NCBI RefSeq assembly: GCF_007992715.1
Contig: NZ_BKAU01000001.1
Span: 1-64,000, forward strand
Reading direction: 5' to 3'
Length of the DNA: 64,000 nt
Origin: Chitinophaga cymbidii
GTDB taxonomy: Bacteria > Bacteroidota > Bacteroidia > Chitinophagales > Chitinophagaceae
Under the pieces are notes generated by a model, which worked only from the letters and a program-made list of their open reading frames with translations, was not told the origin of the DNA and did no database searches. Made by a program: the position numbers and the translations under genes. Within the stretch, counting starts at the first letter, position 1. Each line of letters opens with the position of its first letter. Of the stretch, positions 8,811 to 17,824 are shown piece by piece.

Positions 8811-9542
8811 ATGACAAAGCTGAGTGTTAACATCAACAAGTTCGCTACCCTGCGCAACGCCCGCGGTGGCAACCTGCCGGATATCATACAGGTGGCAAAA
8901 GACTGTGAACGTTTTGGTGCGGACGGCATCACCGTACATCCGCGGCCGGATGAACGCCATATCCGTTACCAGGACGTAAGGGACCTGAAGCCCGTTGTTA
9001 CAACCGAATTTAACATAGAAGGATATCCTTCCCCGGATTTTATGGACCTCGTGCTGGACGTAAAACCGCATCAGTGCACTCTCGTGCCTGATCCGCCCAA
9101 TGCGATCACTTCCAACACAGGATGGGATACGGAACAATACCAGTCCTTCCTCCGCGATGTGATCGGCACACTCAAAAAAGCGGGCATACGGGTTTCTATT
9201 TTTCTGAATGCGGATGTCAGCAAGGTGGAAGGCGCCAAATCTGCCGGAGCGGACAGAATTGAGCTTTATACAGGCCCTTATGCGGAAGAATATACCCGGG
9301 CGCGTACCCAGCCGCAAAACCTTCAGCTCTTCAACGATTACAAGAATACTGCCAGGGAAGCAACCGCCATCGGGCTGGACCTGAATGCGGGACATGACCT
9401 GAACCTGGACAACCTGCGTTTCTTCAAGCTGCACATCCCGCAGCTGAAAGAAGTATCCATTGGCCATGCGCTTGTATGTGACGCATTATACTTCGGGCTG
9501 GAAAATACCATCCAGCTGTATAAAAGAGAACTGCACGATTAA
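8811..9542 (+). CDS. pdxJ: Pyridoxine 5'-phosphate synthase
   Basis: A cytosolic TIM-barrel enzyme that condenses 1-deoxyxylulose 5-phosphate with 3-amino-2-oxopropyl phosphate to pyridoxine 5'-phosphate, the ring-closing step of DXP-dependent vitamin B6 synthesis. The 243 residues match the family. Family motifs include LSVNINKFATLRNARG at the N-terminus, ADGITVHPRPDERHI (substrate-binding His and Arg), ADRIELYTGPYAE and GLDLNAGHDLN. It has its own TAnnTTTG box and converges on the ABC permease across a shared hairpin. Confidence 0.96.
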   Translation: MTKLSVNINKFATLRNARGGNLPDIIQVAKDCERFGADGITVHPRPDERHIRYQDVRDLKPVVTTEFNIEGYPSPDFMDLVLDVKPHQCTLVPDPPNAITSNTGWDTEQYQSFLRDVIGTLKKAGIRVSIFLNADVSKVEGAKSAGADRIELYTGPYAEEYTRARTQPQNLQLFNDYKNTAREATAIGLDLNAGHDLNLDNLRFFKLHIPQLKEVSIGHALVCDALYFGLENTIQLYKRELHD

Positions 9543-9548
9543 ACAGAC

Positions 9549-9577
9549 GGCGGGGTGCGGCGCAACCGCATCCCGCC
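9549..9577. terminator. Bidirectional terminator between pdxJ and ABC permease
   Basis: Stem ggcggggtgcgg (9549-9560) pairs with ccgcatcccgcc (9566-9577) with one G.T wobble, loop CGCAA. It lies between two convergent genes and touches the stop codon of the permease. Confidence 0.7.
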
Positions 9578-11253
9578 TATACTTCCAGCCGCGCCCAGGA
9601 CGTTTCCCGGTATTTCATATACACCAGGTAAAAAGCGGCGATCGATAACAGCGCAAAAAGCCCCACCAGCCACAGCTCTCCCGCCACCAGAAAATGCCCG
9701 AACCCGATGCCCCCCGGAATGATCAGCGTCAGCAACCCCCGCAGGAAAGTACCCGCGCTCTGCTTGATGTTCTGCTCCGCCGAAAAAGGCAGCTTCCGCA
9801 GGAATACCAGCGCAAACACCAGGTTGATCAGCACTACGTTCACAAAGCCCAATGCCAGGTCCGGCAAGGTTTTGATGCCCCAGGTAAAAAGCGTGAACAC
9901 CGCCACTACGCCATAAAAAGGCACGAAGAACTTCACCAGCGTGGCCTTGAACGCCCCCATCAGCAATTGCCCCGGCGATGCCAGCGGCGCCGCGTAATAG
10001 ATCCAGGCGGCCCTGTGTTTGTCGGAATACACCAGGTTGCTGATAGCGGTGAGAAATACGAAGCTGCTGGTATAAATGAGAAAGATGAACATATTGGTTT
10101 CCGGCAGCTTGCTCCAGGCTTCTCCCGGAGAGCCATGCCGGCCGGTGAGCAGGAAGTAGGCGAAGAACACGAACACATACGCCAGTGAAGGATATACCTT
10201 CAGCTTGAACTCCCGCATCCGCCCCGTCATCAGCCATACCAGCTCAAAAGAAAGCTGCTCCTGCGTTCCGCTGGTAAAACGTTTCGCCAGCTGCTTATAA
10301 AACATGGATGTGCTCACCGCCTTTGTCCTCGCCGGCGCTTCTCCCCCGCTGCTGCCGATCATGGCCAGTTTGCGGTTGAAGCTGGGCGCGAATATCCGGA
10401 TCACCAGCCAGAGGCTCCCGAACGGCACTATCCAAACCAGTACCAGGTAAGCCACATGAGAGGGGGTATACAATCCGTCCGCCACGGCCTGCCAGGCCCC
10501 CGCAAACCAGTAAGTGGGCACAATTTCCAGCCAGGGATAATCATGCAGGTTGATGTCCGCCAGCTGCGACTCCCGCAGCAGCCTGGGCACGAGGTAATAA
10601 GTGGCGAACACGATCACGGAAAAAATGATCTGCACATAGTTGATCACTTCCTTAAAACGCTCCGGTGTTGTGAGCTTCAGGGCAATAATATAGATGGTGT
10701 TCACCACGAATATGCCGAAAATGCTGAGCAGCAGCACCAGTATACCGAACCACACAGCGGCTATAAAACCATCGCGCACGGTCAGCCATACGAATGCCGG
10801 CAAAGCCAGCGGCAGCACGATCCGGGAGATGTGGATCATGATGTGCAGCAGGCGCGATACCACTACCGTACGGTCGTTCACCGGCCGCGGCAGGATCACG
10901 TAATTATCTTTTACATCGATGAGCACGCTCGTAAAATCCGATATCAGGGTAATGGTCATCATCACCATATACACCGTAAACCACATGAACAGCTGCATCA
11001 GGTGGTCCGGGCTGACAACGAAAAAATAGAGATAGAAAAGCCCCATCAGCAAGGAAACCAGCAGCATCACCACGGACCCGTTCTTCATTTCCTTTCTTTT
11101 CTTCTGCTGCATCTGCGTGTATGCATTGGGCCGGCGGTCGTCCATGATCAGCTTTGCCTGCAGGATAGCGCGGAGCTGGGGAACGTTCACGCCCAAACGC
11201 AGCCAGAGTGGGTTCAGCAGGGCTACCACCGCCAGGAAAAATCTGTTCATCAT
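9577..11253 (-). CDS. ABC exporter permease
   Basis: A 558-residue polytopic inner-membrane protein, with hydrophobic helices near residues 60-105, 130-230 and 285-310 and a C-terminal block of about six more after 370. A charged linker near 325-345 separates the two halves. The 5' end overlaps the ATPase gene by 4 bp, so the two are translated together as the membrane and motor parts of one transporter. The substrate cannot be told from sequence; the arrangement resembles Bacteroidota ABC-2-type exporters. Confidence 0.8.
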   Translation of the reverse strand: MMNRFFLAVVALLNPLWLRLGVNVPQLRAILQAKLIMDDRRPNAYTQMQQKKRKEMKNGSVVMLLVSLLMGLFYLYFFVVSPDHLMQLFMWFTVYMVMMTITLISDFTSVLIDVKDNYVILPRPVNDRTVVVSRLLHIMIHISRIVLPLALPAFVWLTVRDGFIAAVWFGILVLLLSIFGIFVVNTIYIIALKLTTPERFKEVINYVQIIFSVIVFATYYLVPRLLRESQLADINLHDYPWLEIVPTYWFAGAWQAVADGLYTPSHVAYLVLVWIVPFGSLWLVIRIFAPSFNRKLAMIGSSGGEAPARTKAVSTSMFYKQLAKRFTSGTQEQLSFELVWLMTGRMREFKLKVYPSLAYVFVFFAYFLLTGRHGSPGEAWSKLPETNMFIFLIYTSSFVFLTAISNLVYSDKHRAAWIYYAAPLASPGQLLMGAFKATLVKFFVPFYGVVAVFTLFTWGIKTLPDLALGFVNVVLINLVFALVFLRKLPFSAEQNIKQSAGTFLRGLLTLIIPGGIGFGHFLVAGELWLVGLFALLSIAAFYLVYMKYRETSWARLEV

Positions 11254-12020
11254 GGCTGGTTTTTATGAATGAAGGCATCGGCTACGTTGGTGAGGGACTG
11301 GCTGCCGGTGAGGTTGGCGAAGATCTTTTCCAGCGTATCCGCTTCGGCCTGCTTCAGCTGCTCGAACGTGCCGTCCGCCACAATGCTGCCTTCGTTGATG
11401 AGCACAATGCGGTCGGATACTTTCTCCACCACGTCCATCATATGCGAGCAATAAAAGATCGTTTTACCTTCTTTTTTTAATAACGACAGGATCTCCTTTA
11501 CGATGATCACCGCATTGGCGTCGAGGCCGGACAACGGCTCGTCCAGCACCACGATCTGCGGATCATGCAGCAGGCCGGATGTGATCAGCACTTTCTGCCG
11601 CATGCCTTTGGAAAAGGTGTCCATCCGCTGGTCTTTGTTTTCGAGCAGGCCGAAAGCCTGCAGCATACGGTTAGCGCGCTCTTCGATCAGTGCATCGTCC
11701 ATACCGTAGAGTTTTCCCACGAAAGAAAGGTATTCCACCGGCGTCAGCACTTCGTATATCTCGGCGTTCTCCGGCACATAACCCACCAGGCTTTTGACGG
11801 TCAGCGTATCCTTGCGGAGGTCCTGCCCCAGCATGCTCACTTCGCCTTCAAAATCACTCAACAGGCCGATGAGTATTTTTACCGTGGTGGATTTACCGGC
11901 GCCATTGGGACCGATGTACCCGATGATCTGGCCGGGATATACATCCAGGTCAATGCCTTTCAGCACCTGCTTTTGCCCGTAATTTTTCCGGAGGCCCCTG
12001 ATAGCGATGATAGGTTCCAT
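11250..12020 (-). CDS. ABC transporter ATP-binding protein
   Basis: A 256-residue ABC-2-class ATPase. Walker A GPNGAGKST lies at 37-45, the signature-like FSKGMRQK at 136-143, Walker B with catalytic Glu in VVLDEPLSGLD from 157, and the switch His in FYCSHMMDVVE. It powers the permease encoded directly downstream with a 4-bp overlap, and follows porQ by 10 bp, so the three genes form one transcription unit. The residues after about 215 are a regulatory tail common in this class. Confidence 0.92.
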   Translation of the reverse strand: MEPIIAIRGLRKNYGQKQVLKGIDLDVYPGQIIGYIGPNGAGKSTTVKILIGLLSDFEGEVSMLGQDLRKDTLTVKSLVGYVPENAEIYEVLTPVEYLSFVGKLYGMDDALIEERANRMLQAFGLLENKDQRMDTFSKGMRQKVLITSGLLHDPQIVVLDEPLSGLDANAVIIVKEILSLLKKEGKTIFYCSHMMDVVEKVSDRIVLINEGSIVADGTFEQLKQAEADTLEKIFANLTGSQSLTNVADAFIHKNQP

Positions 12021-12030
12021 ATATGTTGAT

Positions 12031-13104
12031 TTAATCCTGTTTCCATCCGATGCGGTCTCCCAGCCTGCCCAGTCCCATCCACTGGTTCAGCGGCAGGCTG
12101 ATGCCGAGATGATTGAATGCGGTGGCGCGCTGGAACCAGGAGCGCGCAAACCTTAACTGCAGCTTGTTCACGATCACGCCGGCGCCGAAAGAGAAGCCGC
12201 TCATGCCCTGCTGGTCCGGCAGCGCCAGCTCTCTCCGCCGCAGGTGGTTGTAAGCGGCGGTCAATTCCACATATTTTCCGATCTCGAACTGCGCCGCCAG
12301 CACAAAATGCCGGAAGACCTTGTCCATTGTCCCGCCGCCGGCCCTGATCGTATCGCCGTTCTCGATCACGGTGCCTTCCTCATAGTCCGGGTCCGCATAC
12401 CGGATATCAAACTGGTAGGCATGATGCACGGTTGCGGATAGTTGCAGGGGGATGTGCGTGAGCCGTTTGGATATGCCGATCTGCAGGTCGAAGGGCAGCG
12501 GTTCCTGTACGCCGTTGCTGTAGGAAGTGAACTGTGTGCCCATATTCCTCGCCACCAGCCCCGCCTGCCAGCCGTGCGCCGTATCCTGGAAAGCGATGCC
12601 CACGTCCGCCGCCAAACCCGAAGAATGATATTCCTGGTAACGGGAACGGATATATTTCAGGCTGAGGCCGTAATGCCATTTTTCCAGGTATCGCCGGGAA
12701 GCGGTCATCTGCCAGGCGAAATCGGCGGGGCGAAAAGTGCCCATGATGTTGCCCGCCGCGTCCGTATGCGTTACATCGCCATAGCCAACGTATTGCAGGC
12801 TGGTGGCGAATGTTGTTTGAATGGAAGCGGCATGGTACCCCGCGGCGACGTGGCTGTATTTCACGCCCGCGAAGTAACCGGCATAGTTGACCTGCAGATG
12901 CGTGTGCATGGAAGGCCGCAGCAGTGCGGGATTCAGCAGGGCGAGAGAAAGGTCGCTGGTTTGCTGGCTCACGTTCACTCCGCCCAATGCTGTGATCTGC
13001 GGCGCGGGCGGCAGGTCCAGGAAAGCGAATACGTTCTTTCCGCCAAGCACCTGGGCCTGGGCGGGAGCGGATAGTAAAAGCGATATGAGCAGGTAACGGA
13101 GCAA
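12031..13104 (-). CDS. porQ: Type IX secretion system protein PorQ
   Basis: A 357-residue outer-membrane beta-barrel of the PorV/PorQ type, with signal peptide 1-17 cut after AQAQ. The PorQ pattern is GGKNVFAFLDLPPAPQITALGG close to the mature N-terminus, then SLALLNPALL, repeated amphipathic strands and an aromatic-rich end. PorQ works with PorU, PorV and PorZ in the attachment complex that anchors T9SS cargo. It heads an operon with the ABC exporter. Its presence shows the organism has a T9SS, which could export the giant Calx-beta protein of this window. Confidence 0.88.
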   Translation of the reverse strand: MLRYLLISLLLSAPAQAQVLGGKNVFAFLDLPPAPQITALGGVNVSQQTSDLSLALLNPALLRPSMHTHLQVNYAGYFAGVKYSHVAAGYHAASIQTTFATSLQYVGYGDVTHTDAAGNIMGTFRPADFAWQMTASRRYLEKWHYGLSLKYIRSRYQEYHSSGLAADVGIAFQDTAHGWQAGLVARNMGTQFTSYSNGVQEPLPFDLQIGISKRLTHIPLQLSATVHHAYQFDIRYADPDYEEGTVIENGDTIRAGGGTMDKVFRHFVLAAQFEIGKYVELTAAYNHLRRRELALPDQQGMSGFSFGAGVIVNKLQLRFARSWFQRATAFNHLGISLPLNQWMGLGRLGDRIGWKQD

Positions 13105-13393
13105 GGTGATGAATTACCGGGACAAATTACGAATCGCCGGGCGGATTTCAACGGTGGCGGTGAAAGAATGAAATTGGCGGGCGGATGCCGGCGCCGGATA
13201 CCGGCTGCAGCGACAGAACGAAATTGTCAGGCGGATGCGAAAGAAATGCAGCGGCATCCACCGCCCCAAAAAGAATAAGGCCTCCCCGCCGGGTGGCCTT
13301 ATTCAAACCCTTAAACAATCAACATGCGCCCGCTTCCGGAGAAGCGGAGCTTCGTAGTTACATACCGTTGCCAGGAATGGCAATGATATGTCC
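13105..13393. other. Intergenic region with short GGCGGATGC repeats and hairpins
   Basis: Between lon and porQ. GGCGGAT(T/G) occurs three times (13140-13240), twice after GAAATTG. The lon terminator lies at 13273-13304, and 13331-13351 can form two mutually exclusive small hairpins (cgcttc/gaagcg or gaagc/gcttc). No gene seen. Confidence 0.5.
13273..13304 (-). terminator. lon terminator
   Basis: Stem gaataaggcc (13273-13282) with ggccttattc (13295-13304). On the minus strand it is followed by a T5 run, as for an intrinsic terminator after lon. Confidence 0.75.
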
Positions 13394-15796
13394 TTATCTC
13401 TTTAATAACGCTGTTTCCAGCACTTGGTTCATTTCTTTTACATAATGAAACTTCAGCCCCTTGATATAATCGGGATTGATGTCCTGTATATCTTTCTCGT
13501 TCTGCCAGCAGAGCACGATCTCCTTGATGCCGGCGCGTTTGGCGGCCAGTATCTTTTCCTTGATGCCGCCCACCGGCAATACCTGTCCGCGCAGCGTGAT
13601 CTCCCCCGTCATGGCAAGGAACGGCTTCACACGGCGGCCGGTGTAAGCGGAGGTAAGGGCGGTGAGCATGGTAACGCCCGCACTTGGCCCGTCTTTCGGC
13701 ACGGCGCCTTCCGGCACATGCACGTGTACGTTCCGTTCGCGGAATATCTTCGGATCTATCCGGAGGGAAGTGGCGTTGGACTGCAGGTAGCTGAGCGCTG
13801 TTACGGCGGATTCTTTCATCACATTACCGAGGTTGCCGGTGAGCTTCAGCTCGCCTTTTCCTTCGCTGAGGCTGGATTCGATAAAGAGGATATCGCCGCC
13901 TACGTACGTCCAGGCCAAGCCCACGGCAACGCCGGGTGGGTTGCCGGTTTTATATATTTCGTTGCTGTATTTGGATTTGCCGAGCGCTTTGGCCACTCTT
14001 TCATCCGTCACGGCGTCTTTCAGTTTCACGCCCAGCGCCACATCTTTCGCCAGTGAGCGCATCACGGCGGCCAGCTGGCGGTCCAGCTCCCGCACACCGC
14101 TTTCGCGGGTGTAATCCGCAATTATCTTTTCGATCACCTTGTTGGAGAAAGTGAACTTGATGGTGTTCAGCCCGTGCGCTTCCCGCTGCTTGGGGATCAG
14201 GTGACGTTTGGCGATCTCCACCTTTTCTTCGATGGAATAACCGCTGAGGTCGATCACTTCCAGCCTGTCGCGGAGCGCGATGGGGATGGCATTGATATTA
14301 TTGGCCGTTGCGATGAACAGCACTTTGCTGAGATCATATTCCAGCTCCAGGTAGTTATCGTAGAAGGTGCCGTTCTGTTCGGGGTCGAGCACTTCCAGCA
14401 AAGCGGATGCGGGATCGCCGCGGAAGTCGTTGCCAACTTTATCGATCTCGTCGAGGATCATCACCGGGTTGCCGGATTTCACCTTGCGGATCGTTTGCAG
14501 GATGCGACCGGCCATCGCGCCGATATAGGTTTTACGGTGGCCCCTGATCTCGCTTTCATCATGCAGTCCGCCAAGGCTCAGCCGGGCGTACTTGCGGCCG
14601 ATGGCGTTGGCGATGGAGCGGCCAAGTGAGGTTTTGCCGATGCCCGGAGGGCCTACGAAGCACAGGATCGGTGACTTCATATCGCCTTTCAGCTTCAGCA
14701 CGGCCAGGTATTCCAGGATGCGTTCCTTGATCCTGTCCATCCCGTAATGATCATTGTCCAGCACTTTCTTCGCTTTCTTCAGATCGTAGCTGTCCGTTGT
14801 ATATTCGTTCCAGGGCAGGTCCAGCATCAGGTCCAGATGATTGTACACCACTGAATAATCCGGTGTGCTGGGATGCATGCGTTCGAGCTTTTCAATGCCT
14901 TTGGTGAAAAGCTCCTTCGCCGCTTCCGGCCACTTCTTCAGTTCCGATTTGCGGAGCATTTCCTTGATCTCCCGGTCGTTCGAATCACCGCCCAGTTCTT
15001 CCTTGATGGACTTCATCTGCTGTTGCAGGAAGTATTCCCGCTGCTGTTTGTCCAGGTCCTGCTTCGTTTTGTTGGTGATCTTGTTCTTCAGTTCCGCCAG
15101 CTGCAGCTCCATTTGCAGGAGCTTCATCAGCAGTTCCGCGCGGGTGCGGATGTTGTTGGTTTCCAGCAGCAGCTGCTTGTCTTTCAGCTCGCTGTTGAGG
15201 TTGGAAGACACGAAGTGGATCAGGAAAGTGGCGTTCTCTATATTCTTCAGGATGATATTGGCTTCTGAAGGGATATTGGGCGAAAGTTGTATGATCTGGC
15301 TCGCGAGGTCTTTGATAGAAGACACATAAGCGTCCAGCTCGGAATCATTCTCTTCCATTTCTTCCTGCAGCAGTTCGTAGCTGGCTTTGAAGTAAGGATC
15401 TTCTGTAAGAATGGATTTAATGGCGAAACGTTTGCGGCCCTGGATGATGATGGTGGTGCCGCCGTCCGGCATTTTGATGAGCTTGACAATGCGGGCGATG
15501 GTACCCACATTGGTGAGATCGGCAACGGACGGTTCTTCTACATTACTGTCTTTTTGCGCGACTACACCTATCATTTTGTCAGTCCGGTAAGCATCGTTTA
15601 CCGCCTTTATGGATTTATCTCGTCCTACTGTAATGGGTAATACCACACCGGGAAACAGCACCGTATTTCGTAGCGGCAACAGGGCCAATTCCTCCGGTAT
15701 CTTGTCTTCCTCCTGACCTTCGCCTTCTTCATTCAAAGGGATAATCGGCATAAATTCCATCTCGTCTTCCGAATTGCCTAAAAAAAATGTGTTCAT
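13394..15796 (-). CDS. lon: ATP-dependent endopeptidase La
   Basis: A cytosolic AAA+ protease that degrades misfolded and regulatory proteins. At 800 residues it has the LonA layout: an N-terminal substrate-binding domain (about 35-230), a coiled-coil region (about 225-330), an AAA+ module with Walker A GPPGIGKT (382-389) and [11 protein letters not shown]alker B, and a C-terminal Ser-Lys protease domain with PKDGPSAG (Ser705) and GGIKEK (Lys748), 43 residues apart as in E. coli Lon. The acidic stretch at 23-36 is typical for Bacteroidota members. Monocistronic, with its own terminator. Confidence 0.97.
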   Translation of the reverse strand: MNTFFLGNSEDEMEFMPIIPLNEEGEGQEEDKIPEELALLPLRNTVLFPGVVLPITVGRDKSIKAVNDAYRTDKMIGVVAQKDSNVEEPSVADLTNVGTIARIVKLIKMPDGGTTIIIQGRKRFAIKSILTEDPYFKASYELLQEEMEENDSELDAYVSSIKDLASQIIQLSPNIPSEANIILKNIENATFLIHFVSSNLNSELKDKQLLLETNNIRTRAELLMKLLQMELQLAELKNKITNKTKQDLDKQQREYFLQQQMKSIKEELGGDSNDREIKEMLRKSELKKWPEAAKELFTKGIEKLERMHPSTPDYSVVYNHLDLMLDLPWNEYTTDSYDLKKAKKVLDNDHYGMDRIKERILEYLAVLKLKGDMKSPILCFVGPPGIGKTSLGRSIANAIGRKYARLSLGGLHDESEIRGHRKTYIGAMAGRILQTIRKVKSGNPVMILDEIDKVGNDFRGDPASALLEVLDPEQNGTFYDNYLELEYDLSKVLFIATANNINAIPIALRDRLEVIDLSGYSIEEKVEIAKRHLIPKQREAHGLNTIKFTFSNKVIEKIIADYTRESGVRELDRQLAAVMRSLAKDVALGVKLKDAVTDERVAKALGKSKYSNEIYKTGNPPGVAVGLAWTYVGGDILFIESSLSEGKGELKLTGNLGNVMKESAVTALSYLQSNATSLRIDPKIFRERNVHVHVPEGAVPKDGPSAGVTMLTALTSAYTGRRVKPFLAMTGEITLRGQVLPVGGIKEKILAAKRAGIKEIVLCWQNEKDIQDINPDYIKGLKFHYVKEMNQVLETALLKR

Positions 15797-15924
15797 CTGT
15801 CAGTTTTAAGTCCGGGGACAATATGGCAGGAACCTCCTGTTTATAGCCCCCAATTTAATAGTAATGCTATATAGTCAACTTTAATGCCATGATCAAAAGG
15901 TAATATTTATAACTGAGAAAAGGA

Positions 15925-15950
15925 AAAGGGCGCCTTGAGGGACGCCCTTT
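15925..15950 (-). terminator. Terminator after the 207-aa barrel gene
   Basis: aaagggcg (15925-15932) pairs with cgcccttt (15943-15950); on the minus strand a T-rich stretch follows. Confidence 0.65.
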
Positions 15951-15975
15951 CGTTAACAGTGTAGGTGTACATCGG

Positions 15976-16599
15976 TTATAATGTAATACCTACGCCTAAC
16001 TGGATGGCCTGGTTTTTCCAGGAATCAGGTTTTGTTGCATTGCTTAGTGTTACGTCGTTTACATTGGACAGGCCGATGATGTAACGGGCGCTGATGTTAA
16101 CGATCGGCAGCTGCAGCCAGAGGCCGCCCACTGCGGAAAAGTCACCGCTCTTGAAAGCTTCCTTCCCTTCTTCGAACACGTTCTTCTTTTTGCTGGTCAG
16201 GATGCTGAACTGGGGACCTACCTGCAGTTTGAAACGCGGCGAGCCCAGGTCGATATTGGCCAGCACCGGAATGCTCAGATAATTCAGTTTCGGTTTTGTT
16301 TCTTTCAGATTGTTGAATTCATTCTCCGCGCTGAACTCCGAAGTATTTTTCACTTCAGCCGCGGTAGAAGAGAACACCAGTTCCGGCTGAATGCCGAATC
16401 CCTTTACCAGGTTGATCTGCGCAAAGCCGCCAAGGTGGTATCCCAGCTTGAATGCTTCATCATAACCTGTACCGTCGATCTTCCCGAGGTTGGCGCCTCC
16501 CTTGATACCAAAGCGTAATAATTTTTGGGCATTTACGGTGGAAACTGTGGATACGGTGGTAACAGCGATCACTGTCAAGGCGAAAAACAGTTTTTTCAT
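15976..16599 (-). CDS. Outer-membrane beta-barrel protein (PorT-like fold)
   Basis: A 207-residue protein with a signal peptide (MKKLFFALTVIAVTTVSTV, then NAQ) followed by LRFGIKGGANLGKI, the GxKGGxN entry common to Bacteroidota outer-membrane beta-barrel proteins. Alternating strands such as YHLGGFAQINLV, GIQPELVFS, YLSIPVLANI and FKLQVGPQFS predict an eight-stranded barrel, ending in QLGVGITL. No specific role can be assigned. It is single, with a terminator at 15925-15950. Confidence 0.8.
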   Translation of the reverse strand: MKKLFFALTVIAVTTVSTVSTVNAQKLLRFGIKGGANLGKIDGTGYDEAFKLGYHLGGFAQINLVKGFGIQPELVFSSTAAEVKNTSEFSAENEFNNLKETKPKLNYLSIPVLANIDLGSPRFKLQVGPQFSILTSKKKNVFEEGKEAFKSGDFSAVGGLWLQLPIVNISARYIIGLSNVNDVTLSNATKPDSWKNQAIQLGVGITL

Positions 16600-16701
16600 A
16601 TTGATTTGTTTAAGTGTTTAAGCGTCAATGGGTTTCTTGATTATGACGCGGGAAATGACTCTGACCCCTATCAGCCATGCAAAATCCATGCTAAATAACT
16701 T

Positions 16702-17631
16702 TCAGAAACTAACACTCAGGCTGGCCGTGAAATAGCCGGTGATATTATTGTCTTCTCCCTGCAACATTTTAAAAAGGGTGTAAGACGGCGAGAGGGTGAA
16801 CTTACCAAGCAGATAAGACATCCGCAGGCTCATGTCTACCGCGCGGGGCTGAAAACCGGTGTTATCGCTCACGATCTCTTCCACTTCCACGACCTGCTGG
16901 CCCTGGCCCCTGTTTTTCTTTTGCCTGTTCCTTTTCTGGATAAGTTTCGAGCGGGATACATATTGGAAGCTTTTGAGGTTGCTGTAGTAATTGGCGGTGC
17001 CGGTGGTGAAAGACAACACGGGCATGATGAGTATGGCGTCGTCTTCCGTGAGGAGGTCCATGTAAATGAAAGAATGTCGCAGGTCCGCGATCACGTTGAA
17101 ATCGCTGCCGGTAATGTTTTTTTCTGCCAGCTTGTCTTTTCCCCATCCGAAGTCCACGCTGAGACCGGGCTCCAGCCACCATTTCCGGAAGATGAAATAA
17201 GCGAACAGCTCGTTTTTGATGGGGGTTGGCGGTACGTCTGCCGAATCTTTATAAAAGTAACGGGTATACGAAATGCCGGTGAGCACGTTCCGGTGTTTCG
17301 TGTAGTCATAACCAGTACTCAGGTCCAGCTCGAACCAGGGGTTCCGGTTGGCGGAAAAAAGATAGTATCCGTAGGCGGAGGCGAACCAGCCGCTTTTATG
17401 GTTGTAGGAAACGACGGGGGACAGGAAAGGCTTCATGGTAATGGGCCGGAAGGGGTCGGTGGTTTTGCCGCCGTACGCGGGGTTGTTGCCATATCCGATG
17501 CCGATGGACACTTCACTTTTCTGTTGCGCGCCCAGCAGCGAATCGAGCTGGCGTTCCAGCTCGGCCAGCGTCTGCCCTGCAGCCTGTTGAACAGAGAAAA
17601 GAAGGATGGATAAAATGATATGGTGTCGCAC
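16702..17631 (-). CDS. Hypothetical secreted outer-membrane protein
   Basis: I do not recognise a named family. The 309 residues begin with a signal peptide (ILSILLFSVQQAAGQ) and a short helical LAELERQLDSLLG segment, then amphipathic beta strands with many Tyr, Phe and Trp, such as GWFASAYGYYLF, WFELDLSTGYDY and LRMSYLLGKFTLSPSYTLF, ending in TASLSVSF with the terminal Phe typical of outer-membrane barrels. A basic stretch (SKLIQKRNRQKKNRG, about 230-244) would be an exposed loop. Confidence 0.68.
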   Translation of the reverse strand: MRHHIILSILLFSVQQAAGQTLAELERQLDSLLGAQQKSEVSIGIGYGNNPAYGGKTTDPFRPITMKPFLSPVVSYNHKSGWFASAYGYYLFSANRNPWFELDLSTGYDYTKHRNVLTGISYTRYFYKDSADVPPTPIKNELFAYFIFRKWWLEPGLSVDFGWGKDKLAEKNITGSDFNVIADLRHSFIYMDLLTEDDAILIMPVLSFTTGTANYYSNLKSFQYVSRSKLIQKRNRQKKNRGQGQQVVEVEEIVSDNTGFQPRAVDMSLRMSYLLGKFTLSPSYTLFKMLQGEDNNITGYFTASLSVSF

Positions 17632-17695
17632 AGCGCCCCCAATTTAAGCTAATTTCCTTTATGCCAGTTCGAGAAGCAAGAATCTCGGCGATGAT

Positions 17696-17824
17696 GGGCT
17701 ACGCCAGTTCGATGACGGTGATCTCCGGCATGATGCCCATACGGCCGGATGACAGCGATCTCCGGGATGACGGGCTACGCCAGTTCGATGACGGTGATCT
17801 CCGGCATAATGCCCACGCGGCCGG
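17696..17824. repeat. Duplicated 3' end of the metallophosphoesterase gene
   Basis: Two 53-bp copies, 17696-17748 and 17772-17824, are 76 bp apart and differ at three positions. The right copy is the true gene end with its stop codon (17775-17777). The left copy repeats the last codons, encoding GIMPEITVIELA plus stop, in another frame downstream. Partial versions fill the rest: tgccagttcga at 17662 with gatgatgggcta (17689-17701), and gatctccgggatgacgggcta at 17757-17777. Confidence 0.85.

Noticed and set aside
8076..9467. 463-codon open frame on the minus strand opposite DUF3307 and pdxJ
   Set aside because: It spans two genes with clear family matches on the other strand and has no domain of its own; a by-product of GC-rich third positions.
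13105..13393. Possible RNA gene in the lon-porQ gap
   Set aside because: Only short repeats and small hairpins; no tRNA-like or other known RNA fold seen.
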